A stretch of 64,000 bases of DNA from an uncultured Hyphomonas sp. (GCF_963678195.1 NZ_OY782759.1:620001-684000), one strand, 5' to 3'; shown: positions 33,585-41,663, numbered from the stretch's first letter. Made by a program: numbers and translations. Notes: generated from the letters alone by a model not told the origin.

Positions 33585-34490
33585 CTATTCGCTGCGTTTG
33601 TCCTGACGGCGCACGGCGTCGGCGAGGCTTGCCCGGGCTGAACCGGGGCGGAGGGGCTGCGGCTGGCCCGGCGCTGGTGCCCAGCCCGATACGTGGACAA
33701 TTTCGAAGCTCGCCCGGACGCGCCCGTCCGGATCCGCATGGCGTTGCCGGTACAGGCTGAGCGCCCGGTCCAGCACGGCGCGTGGCAGCGGCCGGATCAT
33801 GCCCGGCGCCAGAGCATTCTGTTCCCCCATCCCTTTCAGGTCAGCCAGCAGACGCGCCGGGTCGCGGTAACGCACGACCACCGTGTCCCGGTCGGCGACG
33901 GGCAGGGCAAAGCCGGCCCGTTGCATGAGGTCGGCCATGTCCTTCAGGCCGGGCAGGGGGGAGAGACGCGGGGAAACGCCGCCGCGAAGTTCGGTTTCCG
34001 CTTCCATGAGGCAGTCGCGCAATTCGGCGAGCGTGCCGGCCCCGAACAGGGCGCCGAGAAACAGGCCATCCGGTTTCAGGCCCTGGCGCAGCCGCACCAG
34101 CGTGCCGGGCAGGTCGTTCACCCAGTGCAGCGAGAGCGCCGAGACGACCAGGTCATAACGGTTCTCCGGAAGGGCTGGCGTTTCCTCGTCCAGAACGCCT
34201 GCCTCCGTGCCCGCAGCCTGCGCGGCGGCAACCATCGCAGGTGACAGGTCCCCGGCATCGATGTCCGCCACGCGGCCAGTCTCTTTCAGGATGCGGGCGA
34301 GGCGCCCGTCATGGCAGCCGAGGTCCAGCGCGTGCTCAAACTGGCGCGGCGTATCCTGAACCCGTTCGGCGATGTCCCTCGACACACGCTCTTTCAGGAA
34401 CGCATAATCGTCATAGCAAATGGCTGCCCGGTCGCGGTTGCGCGCAACACGGGCACGGTCGAACAGGCGCGGGGGAGTAGCGGGCGTCAT
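33585..34490 (-). CDS. SAM-dependent methyltransferase (NDUFAF5/BioC-like)
   Basis: A 301-residue class I methyltransferase with the SAM motif ALDLGCHDGRLARIL near 54-68, DAGDLSP at motif II and VVSALSLHWVNDLPG at motif IV. The HWVNDLPG stretch is characteristic of the NDUFAF5/BioC-like group. I use the ATG at 34490 (MTPATPPRLFDRARV); the frame is open further upstream but that part overlaps comF and looks spurious. Start codons of this gene and comF overlap divergently. Confidence 0.85.
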   Translation of the reverse strand: MTPATPPRLFDRARVARNRDRAAICYDDYAFLKERVSRDIAERVQDTPRQFEHALDLGCHDGRLARILKETGRVADIDAGDLSPAMVAAAQAAGTEAGVLDEETPALPENRYDLVVSALSLHWVNDLPGTLVRLRQGLKPDGLFLGALFGAGTLAELRDCLMEAETELRGGVSPRLSPLPGLKDMADLMQRAGFALPVADRDTVVVRYRDPARLLADLKGMGEQNALAPGMIRPLPRAVLDRALSLYRQRHADPDGRVRASFEIVHVSGWAPAPGQPQPLRPGSARASLADAVRRQDKRSE

Positions 34491-35259
34491 GGCACGCGAT
34501 ATGGAGCAGCGGCACAGCCGTTCAAAGGCCTTTCTGCGGAATGCCGCGGATTTCCTGTGGCCGCCGCGTTCGCTGGTCAGCCGGGAACGCGGACTCGGCA
34601 AGGGGCCGCTGGCGCCGCATGAGTTCAGCCAGATCCACTTCCTGAGCAGCGCAGTCTGCAACCGGTGCGGCATGCCGCTGGGCCCGGAACTGGACGAAGG
34701 CGCGACCTGTGCGGTCTGCATCGCCCGCCCGCCGCGCTGGGACCGGGCCCGGGCGGCCTTTGTGTACGACCCCGCGTCACGGCGCCTGGTGCTGGACCTG
34801 AAACGCTCCGGACGCCGCGACGGGCTTGGCACGTTTGCCGGCTGGATGGCGCAGGCTGGCCGGACCTTGCTGGATGAAGCAGACGTGATTGTGCCGGTGC
34901 CCCTGCATTATGGCCGGCTGGCGAGCCGCGGGTTCAATCAGTCGGCCTGGCTGGGTGGGGCGTTGTCGCAGCGGACAGGGGTACCCATGGTCGTGGACGC
35001 CCTGAAACGGACCCGCCGTACGCCGACACAGGGCGGGCTTTCGGCCCGGGCGCGGCGGCGCAATATGGCCGGCGCCTTTGCGCTGCGCCAGAACCGGGCC
35101 GGGCATATAAAGGATAAACGCATCCTGCTGGTGGATGATGTGCTGACCACGGGCGCGACCCTTGGAGCGTGCACCCGTGCCCTCAGGCGGGCAGGGGCGC
35201 GGCAAGTGGATGTTCTGGTGCTGGCGCGCGTTGTACGGGAAACCGATGTCACCATATAA
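34489..35259 (+). CDS. comF: ComF-family phosphoribosyltransferase-like protein
   Basis: A 256-residue protein. The N-terminal zinc ribbon (VCNRCGMPLG ... CAVCIARP) precedes a PRTase domain with the PRPP-binding loop ILLVDDVLTTGATL near 204-217. ComF assists DNA uptake in competent bacteria, but the family also occurs in species with no shown competence. The ATG at 34489 overlaps the divergent methyltransferase start; the ATG at 34501 is an alternative. Confidence 0.88.
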   Translation: MARDMEQRHSRSKAFLRNAADFLWPPRSLVSRERGLGKGPLAPHEFSQIHFLSSAVCNRCGMPLGPELDEGATCAVCIARPPRWDRARAAFVYDPASRRLVLDLKRSGRRDGLGTFAGWMAQAGRTLLDEADVIVPVPLHYGRLASRGFNQSAWLGGALSQRTGVPMVVDALKRTRRTPTQGGLSARARRRNMAGAFALRQNRAGHIKDKRILLVDDVLTTGATLGACTRALRRAGARQVDVLVLARVVRETDVTI

Positions 35260-35290
35260 TTCGTGTAATGGTTCCAAGGAGCTTATCCCC

Positions 35291-35551
35291 ATGGCGAAAG
35301 TCACGATCTATACCCGGGCCTTCTGCCCCTATTGCTCGCGCGCGGTCTCGCTGCTGCGGGAGAAACAGGTCGAGTTCGAAGAAATCGATGCCGGCATGAG
35401 CCCGGACAAAAGGGCAGAGATGGTCCAGCGCGCCAATGGCGGGCGGACTTTCCCGCAGATCTTTGTCGGCGAGCACCATATCGGTGGCTGCGACGACATG
35501 ATGGCGCTTGAACGGGCCGGCAAGCTGGACCCGATGCTGGCCCAGCCCTGA
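35291..35551 (+). CDS. grxC: Glutaredoxin 3
   Basis: An 86-residue thiol-disulfide oxidoreductase using glutathione. The active site is C12-P-Y-C15. The GSH-binding features FPQIF (TFPQIFVG, with the cis-Pro) and GGCDDMMALE are present. The ATG at 35291 gives exact family length. It lies 31 bases after comF on the same strand. Confidence 0.95.
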   Translation: MAKVTIYTRAFCPYCSRAVSLLREKQVEFEEIDAGMSPDKRAEMVQRANGGRTFPQIFVGEHHIGGCDDMMALERAGKLDPMLAQP

Positions 35552-35569
35552 GGCGAGGAGGGCTGACCG

Positions 35570-36013
35570 GTGATCCGCTACGCGCTCCATTGCAAGGCCT
35601 GTGACGAGGACTTTGAAGCCTGGTTCGCCTCTTCCTCGGCCTATGAGACCCTGAAGGAAAAGCGCCAGGTGCGCTGCACGGCGTGCAATTCCTCCCGCGT
35701 GGACAAGCAGATCATGGCCCCGGCCGTCTCTTCGGCGACGAAGAAGAAGGATGTGCCGGCAGACCCGGAAAAAATGTTTGCCGCCTTCGCGGAGAAGGCC
35801 CGCCAGCATGTGGCGGAGAATTTCGACTATGTCGGCAGCGATTTCGCCGAAGAGGCCCGCTCCATGTATTATGGCGAACAGGATGAGCGTCCGATCTGGG
35901 GCGAGACGACCGAGGAAGAACGCGAAGCCCTGCAGGAAGAGGGCGTGCCTGCCGCCCCGCTGCCGGAGCCGTTCACGCCGCCCGTTCCCAAGGCAAAAGG
36001 CCAGCTGAACTGA
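35570..36013 (+). CDS. DUF1178 family protein
   Basis: A 147-residue protein with a GTG start. An N-terminal zinc-ribbon-like part (ALHCKACDEDFEAWFASS ... VRCTACNSSRVDKQIMAP) is typical of DUF1178. Then follows an acidic helical section (AEEARSMYYGEQDERPIWGETTEEE). The family is common in alphaproteobacteria beside comF/grxC, and its function is unknown. Start 18 bases after grxC. Confidence 0.87.
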   Translation: MIRYALHCKACDEDFEAWFASSSAYETLKEKRQVRCTACNSSRVDKQIMAPAVSSATKKKDVPADPEKMFAAFAEKARQHVAENFDYVGSDFAEEARSMYYGEQDERPIWGETTEEEREALQEEGVPAAPLPEPFTPPVPKAKGQLN

Positions 36014-36053
36014 CAAAGCTGTCATCTGCGGCAATACGGGCGCCATCATCCGC

Positions 36054-36088
36054 TTGACCCTTCGCCTGCCTTCGATAATACGGCAGGC
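36054..36088 (+). promoter_or_regulatory. Promoter of oxidase subunit IV gene with embedded inverted repeat
   Basis: TTGACC at 36054-36059 and TAATAC at 36076-36081 are spaced by 16 bases, giving a plausible housekeeping promoter. A perfect 7-bp inverted repeat, GCCTGCC (36064-36070) and GGCAGGC (36082-36088), brackets the -10 and could be an operator or an early-transcript hairpin. Confidence 0.5.
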
Positions 36089-36116
36089 AGCAATGATTTC
36101 ACGGGGAGAGCCCTAA

Positions 36117-36419
36117 ATGGCTGCCAGCGAATACCACCACGGCGAAATGGACATCCACGACCAGCAAGCCACCTGGGATGGATTCATCAAGGGAACCACT
36201 TGGGGAAGCTTGATTCTGGCGCTGATGCTCGGACATGCCCTCATGACAGTCGCCCTCGGCCTTCACTGGGCGGTTTCCCTCGGACTGATGACCCTTGTAG
36301 GCATCGGGTCCGGCATTGTGCTGAATCTCGGCGGTCGCTGGTATGCAACGCTGGTCATCCTGCTGTTCACCGGCCTGTTTATTCAGGCAATGATCTGGCT
36401 CTTCGGCGTACTTATCTGA
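36117..36419 (+). CDS. aa3-type cytochrome c oxidase subunit IV
   Basis: A 100-residue protein whose N-terminus carries the family signature [19 protein letters not shown] transmembrane helix (about 30-50) follows, then two more hydrophobic stretches. In alphaproteobacteria this small subunit associates with the aa3 oxidase; the main oxidase genes are not in this window. It overlaps the DksA-like gene end by 8 bases (convergent). Confidence 0.85.
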   Translation: MAASEYHHGEMDIHDQQATWDGFIKGTTWGSLILALMLGHALMTVALGLHWAVSLGLMTLVGIGSGIVLNLGGRWYATLVILLFTGLFIQAMIWLFGVLI

Positions 36420-36669
36420 CGTCTTCCTGACCCACATCGCAGGTTTCGCACATCGCCTCGGCCGGGTCGGCCTCGAGGCGGTGTAACCCTATGCGGCCAT
36501 CACAGGTGAGGCAGAAGCCATAGCATCCCTTGTCCATCCGGGAGAGGGCCGCCTCTATCCGGGCGAGCTTGCGGGCATAGGACTGCAGGCTCATGCGCGC
36601 CGTCGGCTCACACTCCTTTGCCGCCAGCCCCAGACCGGAAGGTGCACGAAGGGAAACATTCGTCTTCAT
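36412..36669 (-). CDS. Short DksA/TraR-family zinc finger protein
   Basis: An 85-residue protein whose C-terminal half is a DksA-type C4 zinc finger ([20 protein letters not shown] ... CETC). It lacks the long coiled-coil with the acidic tip that DksA uses to enter the RNA polymerase secondary channel; only a short helix ([19 protein letters not shown]) remains. It therefore looks like the TraR-size or shorter class, and its effect on transcription is uncertain. Confidence 0.82.
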   Translation of the reverse strand: MKTNVSLRAPSGLGLAAKECEPTARMSLQSYARKLARIEAALSRMDKGCYGFCLTCDGRIGLHRLEADPAEAMCETCDVGQEDVR

Positions 36670-36786
36670 CGGAAATCATGCTGCGTCGGCTTTAAGGGGT
36701 TGGCAAGGCGCACCGGGCCAAAGAGTAGGTTGCCATATCGACTCTCGTGAAAAGCGAGCGATTTTCATACGAATTCGGAGACACGG

Positions 36787-37764
36787 ATGGCCCAGCCCCC
36801 CCTCGTCCTGACCAATGTGACCAAGCGGTTTGGCGGCTTTACGGCCGTCCGGGAGCTGTCGCTGGACGTGCCGGAAGGGCACATCATCGGCTTTCTGGGG
36901 CCGAACGGGGCTGGCAAATCGACCAGTTTGCGCGTGTCGCTGGGGGTGATCCCGCCGGATGAGGGCGAGGTGCGCCTGTTCGGGGCGGCGCCGAATATCC
37001 TGTCGTTGCGCCAGGTCGGCTTCCTGCCGGAGGAGCGCGGCCTCTACAAGAAGATGACCGCGCGCGACACGATTGCCTATTTCGCCCGCCTGAAAGGCCT
37101 CAGCGCCGGGGCGGCGAAGGCCCGCGCGAATGAGCTGATGGACTCAACCGGGCTGGGCGAGTTCCGCAATACCCGCGTCTCCAAGCTCTCCAAGGGCATG
37201 GCGCAGAAGGTTCAGATCCTCTCGACGCTTGCCCACAAGCCGGATTTCCTGATTCTCGACGAGCCGTTCTCCGGGCTCGACCCGGTCAACCAGCAGGTTC
37301 TGGAGGACCTGATCCGCGAAGAACATGCCCGCGGCGCCACGATCCTGTTCTCCACCCATGTGATGGAGCATGCCGAACGTCTGTGCGACCGGATTGTGAT
37401 GATGGCGCGCGGACGCAAGGTCTTCGATGGCACACTGCCGGAAGCCTTCGCAACGCTGGACAAGGGCGCGAGCCTGGAAGTCGAGCAGGGCTTTGACCTC
37501 GCCGCCGCGCTCGCCCCGAAAGGCTTCGAAGCCCACCGCACTGCCGACCGGGGCCATGGCGACGCCTGGCGCATCGCGCTGCCGAAGGGCGCCGGCCCTC
37601 AGGATGCGCTGCGGGCCGCGATTGAGGCGGGCGCGCCAATCACCGGTTTTGCGCCGGACGAAGCGCGCCTGCGCGACGTGTTCGTATCGCTGGTCGGTGA
37701 GGCTGAGGCCGCTGCGCTCGATGATCCGCCTGCGGAGAGGGAAGAGGGGGTGCCCGCCCAATGA
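36787..37764 (+). CDS. ABC transporter ATP-binding protein (ABC-2/NatA type)
   Basis: A 325-residue ATPase. Walker A is GPNGAGKS near residues 38-45, the Q-loop region VGFLPEERGLYKKMT lies near 78, the signature LSKGMAQKVQ near 136 and Walker B FLILDEPFSGLDP near 155. The C-terminal DUF4162-like extension (about 225-310) is typical of NatA/YhaQ ATPases. It is coupled by a 4-base overlap to the permease gene. The substrate is unknown; sodium or drug export has been reported for relatives. Confidence 0.93.
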   Translation: MAQPPLVLTNVTKRFGGFTAVRELSLDVPEGHIIGFLGPNGAGKSTSLRVSLGVIPPDEGEVRLFGAAPNILSLRQVGFLPEERGLYKKMTARDTIAYFARLKGLSAGAAKARANELMDSTGLGEFRNTRVSKLSKGMAQKVQILSTLAHKPDFLILDEPFSGLDPVNQQVLEDLIREEHARGATILFSTHVMEHAERLCDRIVMMARGRKVFDGTLPEAFATLDKGASLEVEQGFDLAAALAPKGFEAHRTADRGHGDAWRIALPKGAGPQDALRAAIEAGAPITGFAPDEARLRDVFVSLVGEAEAAALDDPPAEREEGVPAQ

Positions 37765-39143
37765 GGAATATCTATCTCATCTTCCGCCGCGACTATCTGG
37801 GCTATGTGAAAGCCTGGGGCTTCTGGCTGAGCCTTGCAGCCGTACCGGCACTGATGCTGGTCGGTTCGCTGTTCGCACTGTTTGCGGCGCAATCCTCGCC
37901 TATCCGCTACTACACGGTCATCGAGCCTGGAAAGGTCTTTGCCGAGGCCATCGATGCAGAATTTGAGCGCAGCGAGGCCGCTGCCATGGCGCAGGAGATC
38001 GCCGGGCAGATGCAATTGCCGGAGGGCGCAGCGCAGAACGGCGCCATGCAGTCGCTCCGGGAGCGGAAATTCATCGAAGTGCCGCCCCCGGCAGAAGATA
38101 TTGACGGCCTGAGGCCTTACCTGTTGGGCGAACAGCTTGTGTCCGGCCCTCAGGGAGACAAGCCGCTGTTTGCGGCGCTTATCCTGTCAGCCGATGGCAA
38201 GACGCTCGAATACTGGAGCGATGATGTCAGCATCAATTCGCTGCGCTACGAGGCGCAGGATGCGGCGCGGCGCCTTGCGCGCAAGCATGCGCTGGAGGCG
38301 GCGGGGCTCGATCCGGACTTCATCCAGAATGCGGACGACGCAGCCGTCGATGTGCCCGCCCGGCGGATCCGCACCGTGGCCGAGCAGGAATCGGCCGGGG
38401 CGGAAGTCACGCTGGCCGACAAGGCGCCTGTCTATGTCGCCGGGGCGCTCGCATATTTCCTCTGGCTGATGGTGTTCTCGATCATCCAGTACCTGTTGAT
38501 GGGCACGATCGAGGAACGCTCCAACAAGATCTTCGACACGCTGCTGACGTCTGTGCGCATGCCGGAGCTGCTGGCTGGCAAGCTGCTGGCCGTGTTTGCA
38601 GTGACCTCCACCATGATGGCGGTATGGGGCCTGTTTGCGCTGTCGGGCTCTGCTTTCCTTGCGACGCAGGTGCCGGGGGCAGGGGACATGATCGCCCCCT
38701 TCCTGTCGACCGCCGCCAGCCCGCAGATCCTGCTGCCCGCACTGGTCAGCTTTGTGCTCGGCTACATCATGTACGGCATGATCTTCATGGCGCTCGGCTC
38801 CCTCTGCGACACGATCCAGGAAGCGCAGACGCTGCTCAGCCCGATGATGATCCTGCTGATGCTGCCCATGTTCGCGATCATTATCGCCTTCCAGGACCCG
38901 GGCTCTCCGGTGGTGGACATTGCCACCTGGATCCCGGTGTTCACGCCCTTCCTGCTGATCCTGCGCATGCCACATGATCCGCCCATGTGGGAAGTCGCTC
39001 TGCAGATGGGCCTGATGGTGGTGACGACGCTGGCCGTGCTCTGGATCTCCGTCCGCGTCTACCGGGCAGGGGCCGTCAACGGCGCCAGCATCGGCGACCT
39101 CGGCAAGATGCTGAAGGGCATGTTCCGCAAGAAGGCAGTTTAG
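37761..39143 (+). CDS. ABC-2 type permease (NatB-like)
   Basis: A 460-residue membrane protein: one N-terminal helix (about 21-47), a large extracytoplasmic domain (about 50-215), then a C-terminal membrane domain of five or six helices with the conserved GTIEERSNKIFDTLLTSVR motif near 251. This is the NatB/YhaP topology of ABC-2 exporters. It pairs with the preceding ATPase. Confidence 0.91.
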   Translation: MRNIYLIFRRDYLGYVKAWGFWLSLAAVPALMLVGSLFALFAAQSSPIRYYTVIEPGKVFAEAIDAEFERSEAAAMAQEIAGQMQLPEGAAQNGAMQSLRERKFIEVPPPAEDIDGLRPYLLGEQLVSGPQGDKPLFAALILSADGKTLEYWSDDVSINSLRYEAQDAARRLARKHALEAAGLDPDFIQNADDAAVDVPARRIRTVAEQESAGAEVTLADKAPVYVAGALAYFLWLMVFSIIQYLLMGTIEERSNKIFDTLLTSVRMPELLAGKLLAVFAVTSTMMAVWGLFALSGSAFLATQVPGAGDMIAPFLSTAASPQILLPALVSFVLGYIMYGMIFMALGSLCDTIQEAQTLLSPMMILLMLPMFAIIIAFQDPGSPVVDIATWIPVFTPFLLILRMPHDPPMWEVALQMGLMVVTTLAVLWISVRVYRAGAVNGASIGDLGKMLKGMFRKKAV

Positions 39144-39195
39144 ACTTCGGCCATTCCGCTGGTACCATGTCCCCACAAAATGAAGAGGTGGGGAA

Positions 39196-39525
39196 ATGAG
39201 CAAAACGATCTTTGAGGCGTCCGTTCTCCTGGTGGGGGCGGCGTTCACGATCGCCTTCGGCGTGATTGTGGTCCCGGCCCTGATCGAGAGCGGGGATATT
39301 GCCGGCGCTTTCGCAGCGGGCTTCGTCAATCCGTTTGCGTCGGGCTATTCGCTGGACACGATCCTCTGCGCGGTCATCCTGATGGTCTGGGTGCTCCATG
39401 AGCGAAGCGCGCTGGGCATAAGGCACGGCTGGGTCGCGATCCCGCTCTCCATCATCCCCGGCGTCGCCCCGGCCTTCGCAATCTATCTTGTGATCCGCTC
39501 CAGGCAGTTAAGCGCCCGCGCTTAA
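39196..39525 (+). CDS. DUF2834-like small membrane protein
   Basis: A 109-residue protein with three hydrophobic helices (about 7-30, 53-68 and 80-100). Features resembling DUF2834 are visible: FVNPFASGYSLDTILCAVILMVW and a C-terminal LVIRSRQ. An AGGTGGGG element precedes the ATG. Function unknown. It ends just before a bidirectional terminator shared with rpsU. Confidence 0.7.
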   Translation: MSKTIFEASVLLVGAAFTIAFGVIVVPALIESGDIAGAFAAGFVNPFASGYSLDTILCAVILMVWVLHERSALGIRHGWVAIPLSIIPGVAPAFAIYLVIRSRQLSARA

Positions 39526-39530
39526 ACAAA

Positions 39531-39560
39531 AACCCCGCCAGATCGCTCTGACGGGGTTTT
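39531..39560. terminator. Bidirectional Rho-independent terminator
   Basis: AACCCCGCCAGA, loop TCGC, TCTGACGGGGTT: a 12-bp stem with one mismatch. It is flanked by TTTTG on the plus side and TTTTTGTTT on the minus side. It serves the DUF2834 gene and rpsU, which converge on it. Confidence 0.88.
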
Positions 39561-39584
39561 GATTATCTTGCGATAAGAGGCAGC

Positions 39585-39806
39585 CTAGATGATGCCTTCG
39601 CGCTGGGCGCGTTTGCGGGCCAGTTTGCGGGCGCGGCGGACGGCCTCTGCGCGCTGGCGGGCTTTCTTCTCGGACGGCTTCTCGAAATGCTGGCGGGCCT
39701 TCATTTCGCGGAACAGGCCTTCACGCTGCATCTTCTTCTTCAGAGCGCGCAGGGCTTGCTCAACATTGTTATCGCGGACGACGATCTGTACGATGGTACT
39801 CTCCAT
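39585..39806 (-). CDS. rpsU: 30S ribosomal protein S21
   Basis: A 73-residue basic ribosomal protein of the small subunit platform, near the anti-SD. It shows the S21 features [21 protein letters not shown] and a Lys/Arg-rich C-terminus ([14 protein letters not shown]). It is divergent from COQ9, a neighbour pair seen in many alphaproteobacteria. Confidence 0.96.
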   Translation of the reverse strand: MESTIVQIVVRDNNVEQALRALKKKMQREGLFREMKARQHFEKPSEKKARQRAEAVRRARKLARKRAQREGII

Positions 39807-39923
39807 TGGCTGGGGGCGTCGCCCCGAGTTGTGACCTTGTGTCGGCCAGACAGGCCGGAAAGCGCGCGCTATATCACGTGAAAAGGGATTTGGCCAAGCC
39901 CCCCTTTGCTATGGAGTTCAGTC

Positions 39924-40571
39924 ATGACTGTCACACCTTCCCGAAAACTTCGCCGCCGCTGGCTGGAATCGCTGCTGCCAGAGGTCGCTTTTGACGGCTG
40001 GACGGAGGCTGCGGCCGCCCGAGCGGCCAGGCAGGCCGGGCTTGATAAGGGTGAACAGGCCCTTGCGGCTCCGCGCGGCGTGATCGACCTGATCGACGGT
40101 TTCTTCGAGGAAGCCGGGGAGGCGGCAAGGGCAGACCTTGCTGCACAGGACCTTTCCGCCCTGCGCGTGCCGGACAAGGTGAAGGCCGGCGTGCTGGCCT
40201 GGCTGAAAGCGCTGGAGCCCCACAGGGAAGCTGTCCGCCGGGCCGTTTCGCGCGGCATGGTGCCGTGGAATGCCGGGCCTGCGCTGCAGCGCGGCTGGGC
40301 CGTGGCCGATTTCATCTGGGACGCCGCAGGCGACACGGCAGAGGATTATAACCGCTATTCCAAGCGGGGGCTGCTCACCGCGGTGCTGCCGCCCATCGTG
40401 CTGTACTGGCTGGACAACCCGTCCGAGGCAGATCTGGACGACTATATCGCCCGCCGTCTTGCCCAGGTGTCGGGCGCGGGCCGCACGGCCGGCAAGATCC
40501 TCGGGCCGCTTCTTGACGCCGTTGGGTCAAAAGGGCCCAATAGCGGAAAGGCGCCAGGCGCGCGCAGCTAG
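39924..40571 (+). CDS. COQ9-family protein (ubiquinone biosynthesis accessory)
   Basis: A 215-residue protein. The C-terminal half has the COQ9 hallmark RGWAVADFIWDAAGDTAEDYNRYSKR and the VLYWLD segment near 165; the N-terminal half is TetR-like helical (GWTEAAAARAARQAG). COQ9 binds lipid and presents quinone intermediates to hydroxylases. The ATG at 39924 (MTVTPSRK) is chosen over an upstream TTG. Confidence 0.88.
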   Translation: MTVTPSRKLRRRWLESLLPEVAFDGWTEAAAARAARQAGLDKGEQALAAPRGVIDLIDGFFEEAGEAARADLAAQDLSALRVPDKVKAGVLAWLKALEPHREAVRRAVSRGMVPWNAGPALQRGWAVADFIWDAAGDTAEDYNRYSKRGLLTAVLPPIVLYWLDNPSEADLDDYIARRLAQVSGAGRTAGKILGPLLDAVGSKGPNSGKAPGARS

Positions 40572-40606
40572 GCGGAGACGGCTTGCAGTCTGTTTTTGAG
40601 GAAGTG

Positions 40607-40690
40607 TGTCGGACGGAAGTTGATCAAGCGCCCCAGGGGGCTGGGGGGGCTGATGGGTCCGGGGTGCGTGATGGTCACCTCCGTCCGACA
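40607..40690. other. Structured G-rich intergenic element
   Basis: A perfect 11-bp inverted repeat (TGTCGGACGGA at 40607-40617, TCCGTCCGACA at 40680-40690) is extended inward by weaker pairing and by GCGCCCC/GGGGTGC. The apical part has four G-runs (5, 7, 3 and 4) separated by 2, 5 and 3 bases, which satisfies the G-quadruplex pattern. No T-run follows on either strand, so it is not an ordinary terminator. It lies in the 274-base gap between COQ9 and DUF2794, which holds no gene. Confidence 0.5.
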
Positions 40691-40845
40691 AGACAAAGAT
40701 GGCTGTGTGCGGGGGCGCAAGCAAGACCGAAAGGTGGCGGGATTGCCCCAATTCCTGCTGTTTCCCCCCGAAATCAGATTAAAAGACGTTTAGGCGAGCT
40801 TTCCCGCCCCCAATTCGCATTACAGGGGAGTAACAAACAAAGAAA

Positions 40846-41181
40846 ATGAGCGAATTTCCCTCCCGCCGGGCCCCCAGCGAGCCGCGAATCGCTTTCCACA
40901 AAACCGAGATGCGTCCGATTCTCGACGTCTACGGACGGTTGGTCATGGCAGGCGAGGCGCGGGACTATGCGATCGGCATGCACAAGGACCACGCCATCTT
41001 CGCGATTTTCCGCCGCCACGCCGAAAATCCGACCTGGCGGATCGAGAAACAGCCCCATCTCGCCAATATGCAGGGCCAGTATGTGGTGTACGGACAGGCC
41101 GGCCAGGTTTTGCGCCGGGGGCGGGACCTGCAGCAGGTATTACGGGTTTTCGACCGCAAGCGCTTCACCATCGTGAAGTAA
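40846..41181 (+). CDS. DUF2794 family protein
   Basis: A 111-residue protein typical of alphaproteobacteria: FHKTEMRPILDVYGRLVMAGEARDYAIGMHKDHAIFAIFRR, then LANMQGQYVVYGQAGQVLRRGRDLQQVLRV. Function unknown; members are nearly single-copy core genes. ACAGGGGAG lies upstream of the ATG at a slightly long distance. It is followed after 91 bases by an SOS-type gene on the same strand. Confidence 0.87.
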   Translation: MSEFPSRRAPSEPRIAFHKTEMRPILDVYGRLVMAGEARDYAIGMHKDHAIFAIFRRHAENPTWRIEKQPHLANMQGQYVVYGQAGQVLRRGRDLQQVLRVFDRKRFTIVK

Positions 41182-41197
41182 TTCCACAGGCGCAGCG

Positions 41198-41213
41198 TTA
41201 ACCCTTTGTTTAC
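41198..41213 (+). promoter_or_regulatory. CtrA-like box upstream of the SOS-boxed gene
   Basis: TTAA-N7-TTTAC, one mismatch from TTAA-N7-TTAAC. It lies 15 bases before the LexA boxes. Weak on its own, as AT-rich half-sites occur by chance. Confidence 0.35.
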
Positions 41214-41227
41214 TAAAAACTTCTTGC

Positions 41228-41253
41228 GAACAAGATGAGAACAAGATAGGAAC
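41228..41253 (+). promoter_or_regulatory. Two overlapping LexA (SOS) boxes
   Basis: Three GAAC elements at 41228, 41239 and 41250 are separated by exactly 7 bases each. They form two overlapping copies of the alphaproteobacterial LexA site (GAAC-N7-GAAC, the reverse complement of GTTC-N7-GTTC). They overlap a -35-like TTGCGA at 41224 and lie 20 bases before the next start codon, a position where LexA would block transcription. Confidence 0.85.
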
Positions 41254-41272
41254 ATGCTTATTGGAACGGAGC

Positions 41273-41644
41273 ATGAACATGAATATCTCAGTCAGTTTTC
41301 GGGGACGCTCTGGCAAGGCACGGGACTTCCAGCGTGTTCCAAAAGACGCCGCATGGGCCCGCAGCCCGGGTGCCGTCATCTTCGCAGCCCCCGACTCGTA
41401 CGGCTGGCGCATCATCCGCGTGATGGAGCTGACCGGCCGGCCGCATGACCTGCAGCCCATCTGGGCGCTGGCAGAGGCGGAACGCTACGGCGCCACGGCC
41501 GTGTTCCTGGCCCTCGAATTCGACGCCCGCGAACGCAAATGCCTGGTCGCCGACATCGAGGAGGGCTTCAGCCCGGTTTGCCTCAATCCGCGCGAGGCTC
41601 AGGAAGTGCAGGCGGCGCCGGTCGCTGCAACCCTCGCCGCCTGA
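41273..41644 (+). CDS. SOS-boxed protein of unknown function
   Basis: About 123 residues. It starts at ATG 41273 or the ATG two codons later (MNISVSFRGRSGK). The sequence is compact and globular looking: SPGAVIFAAPDSYGWRIIRVMELTG, IWALAEAERYGATAVFLALEFDARERKCLVADIEEGF. It has no transmembrane helix, which argues against a SidA/DidA-type membrane division inhibitor. I recognise no family. The tandem LexA boxes immediately upstream mark it as a probable DNA-damage-induced gene. It ends 20 bases before the convergent VWA gene. Confidence 0.75.
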   Translation: MNMNISVSFRGRSGKARDFQRVPKDAAWARSPGAVIFAAPDSYGWRIIRVMELTGRPHDLQPIWALAEAERYGATAVFLALEFDARERKCLVADIEEGFSPVCLNPREAQEVQAAPVAATLAA

Positions 41645-41663
41645 TTCCTCTTATTGTTCAGGT

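Noticed and set aside
40607-40690. SRP RNA or 6S RNA gene
   Set aside because: The SRP apical motif (GGAAGCAGCC type) is absent, and I cannot confirm the 6S central bubble; left as an unassigned structured element.
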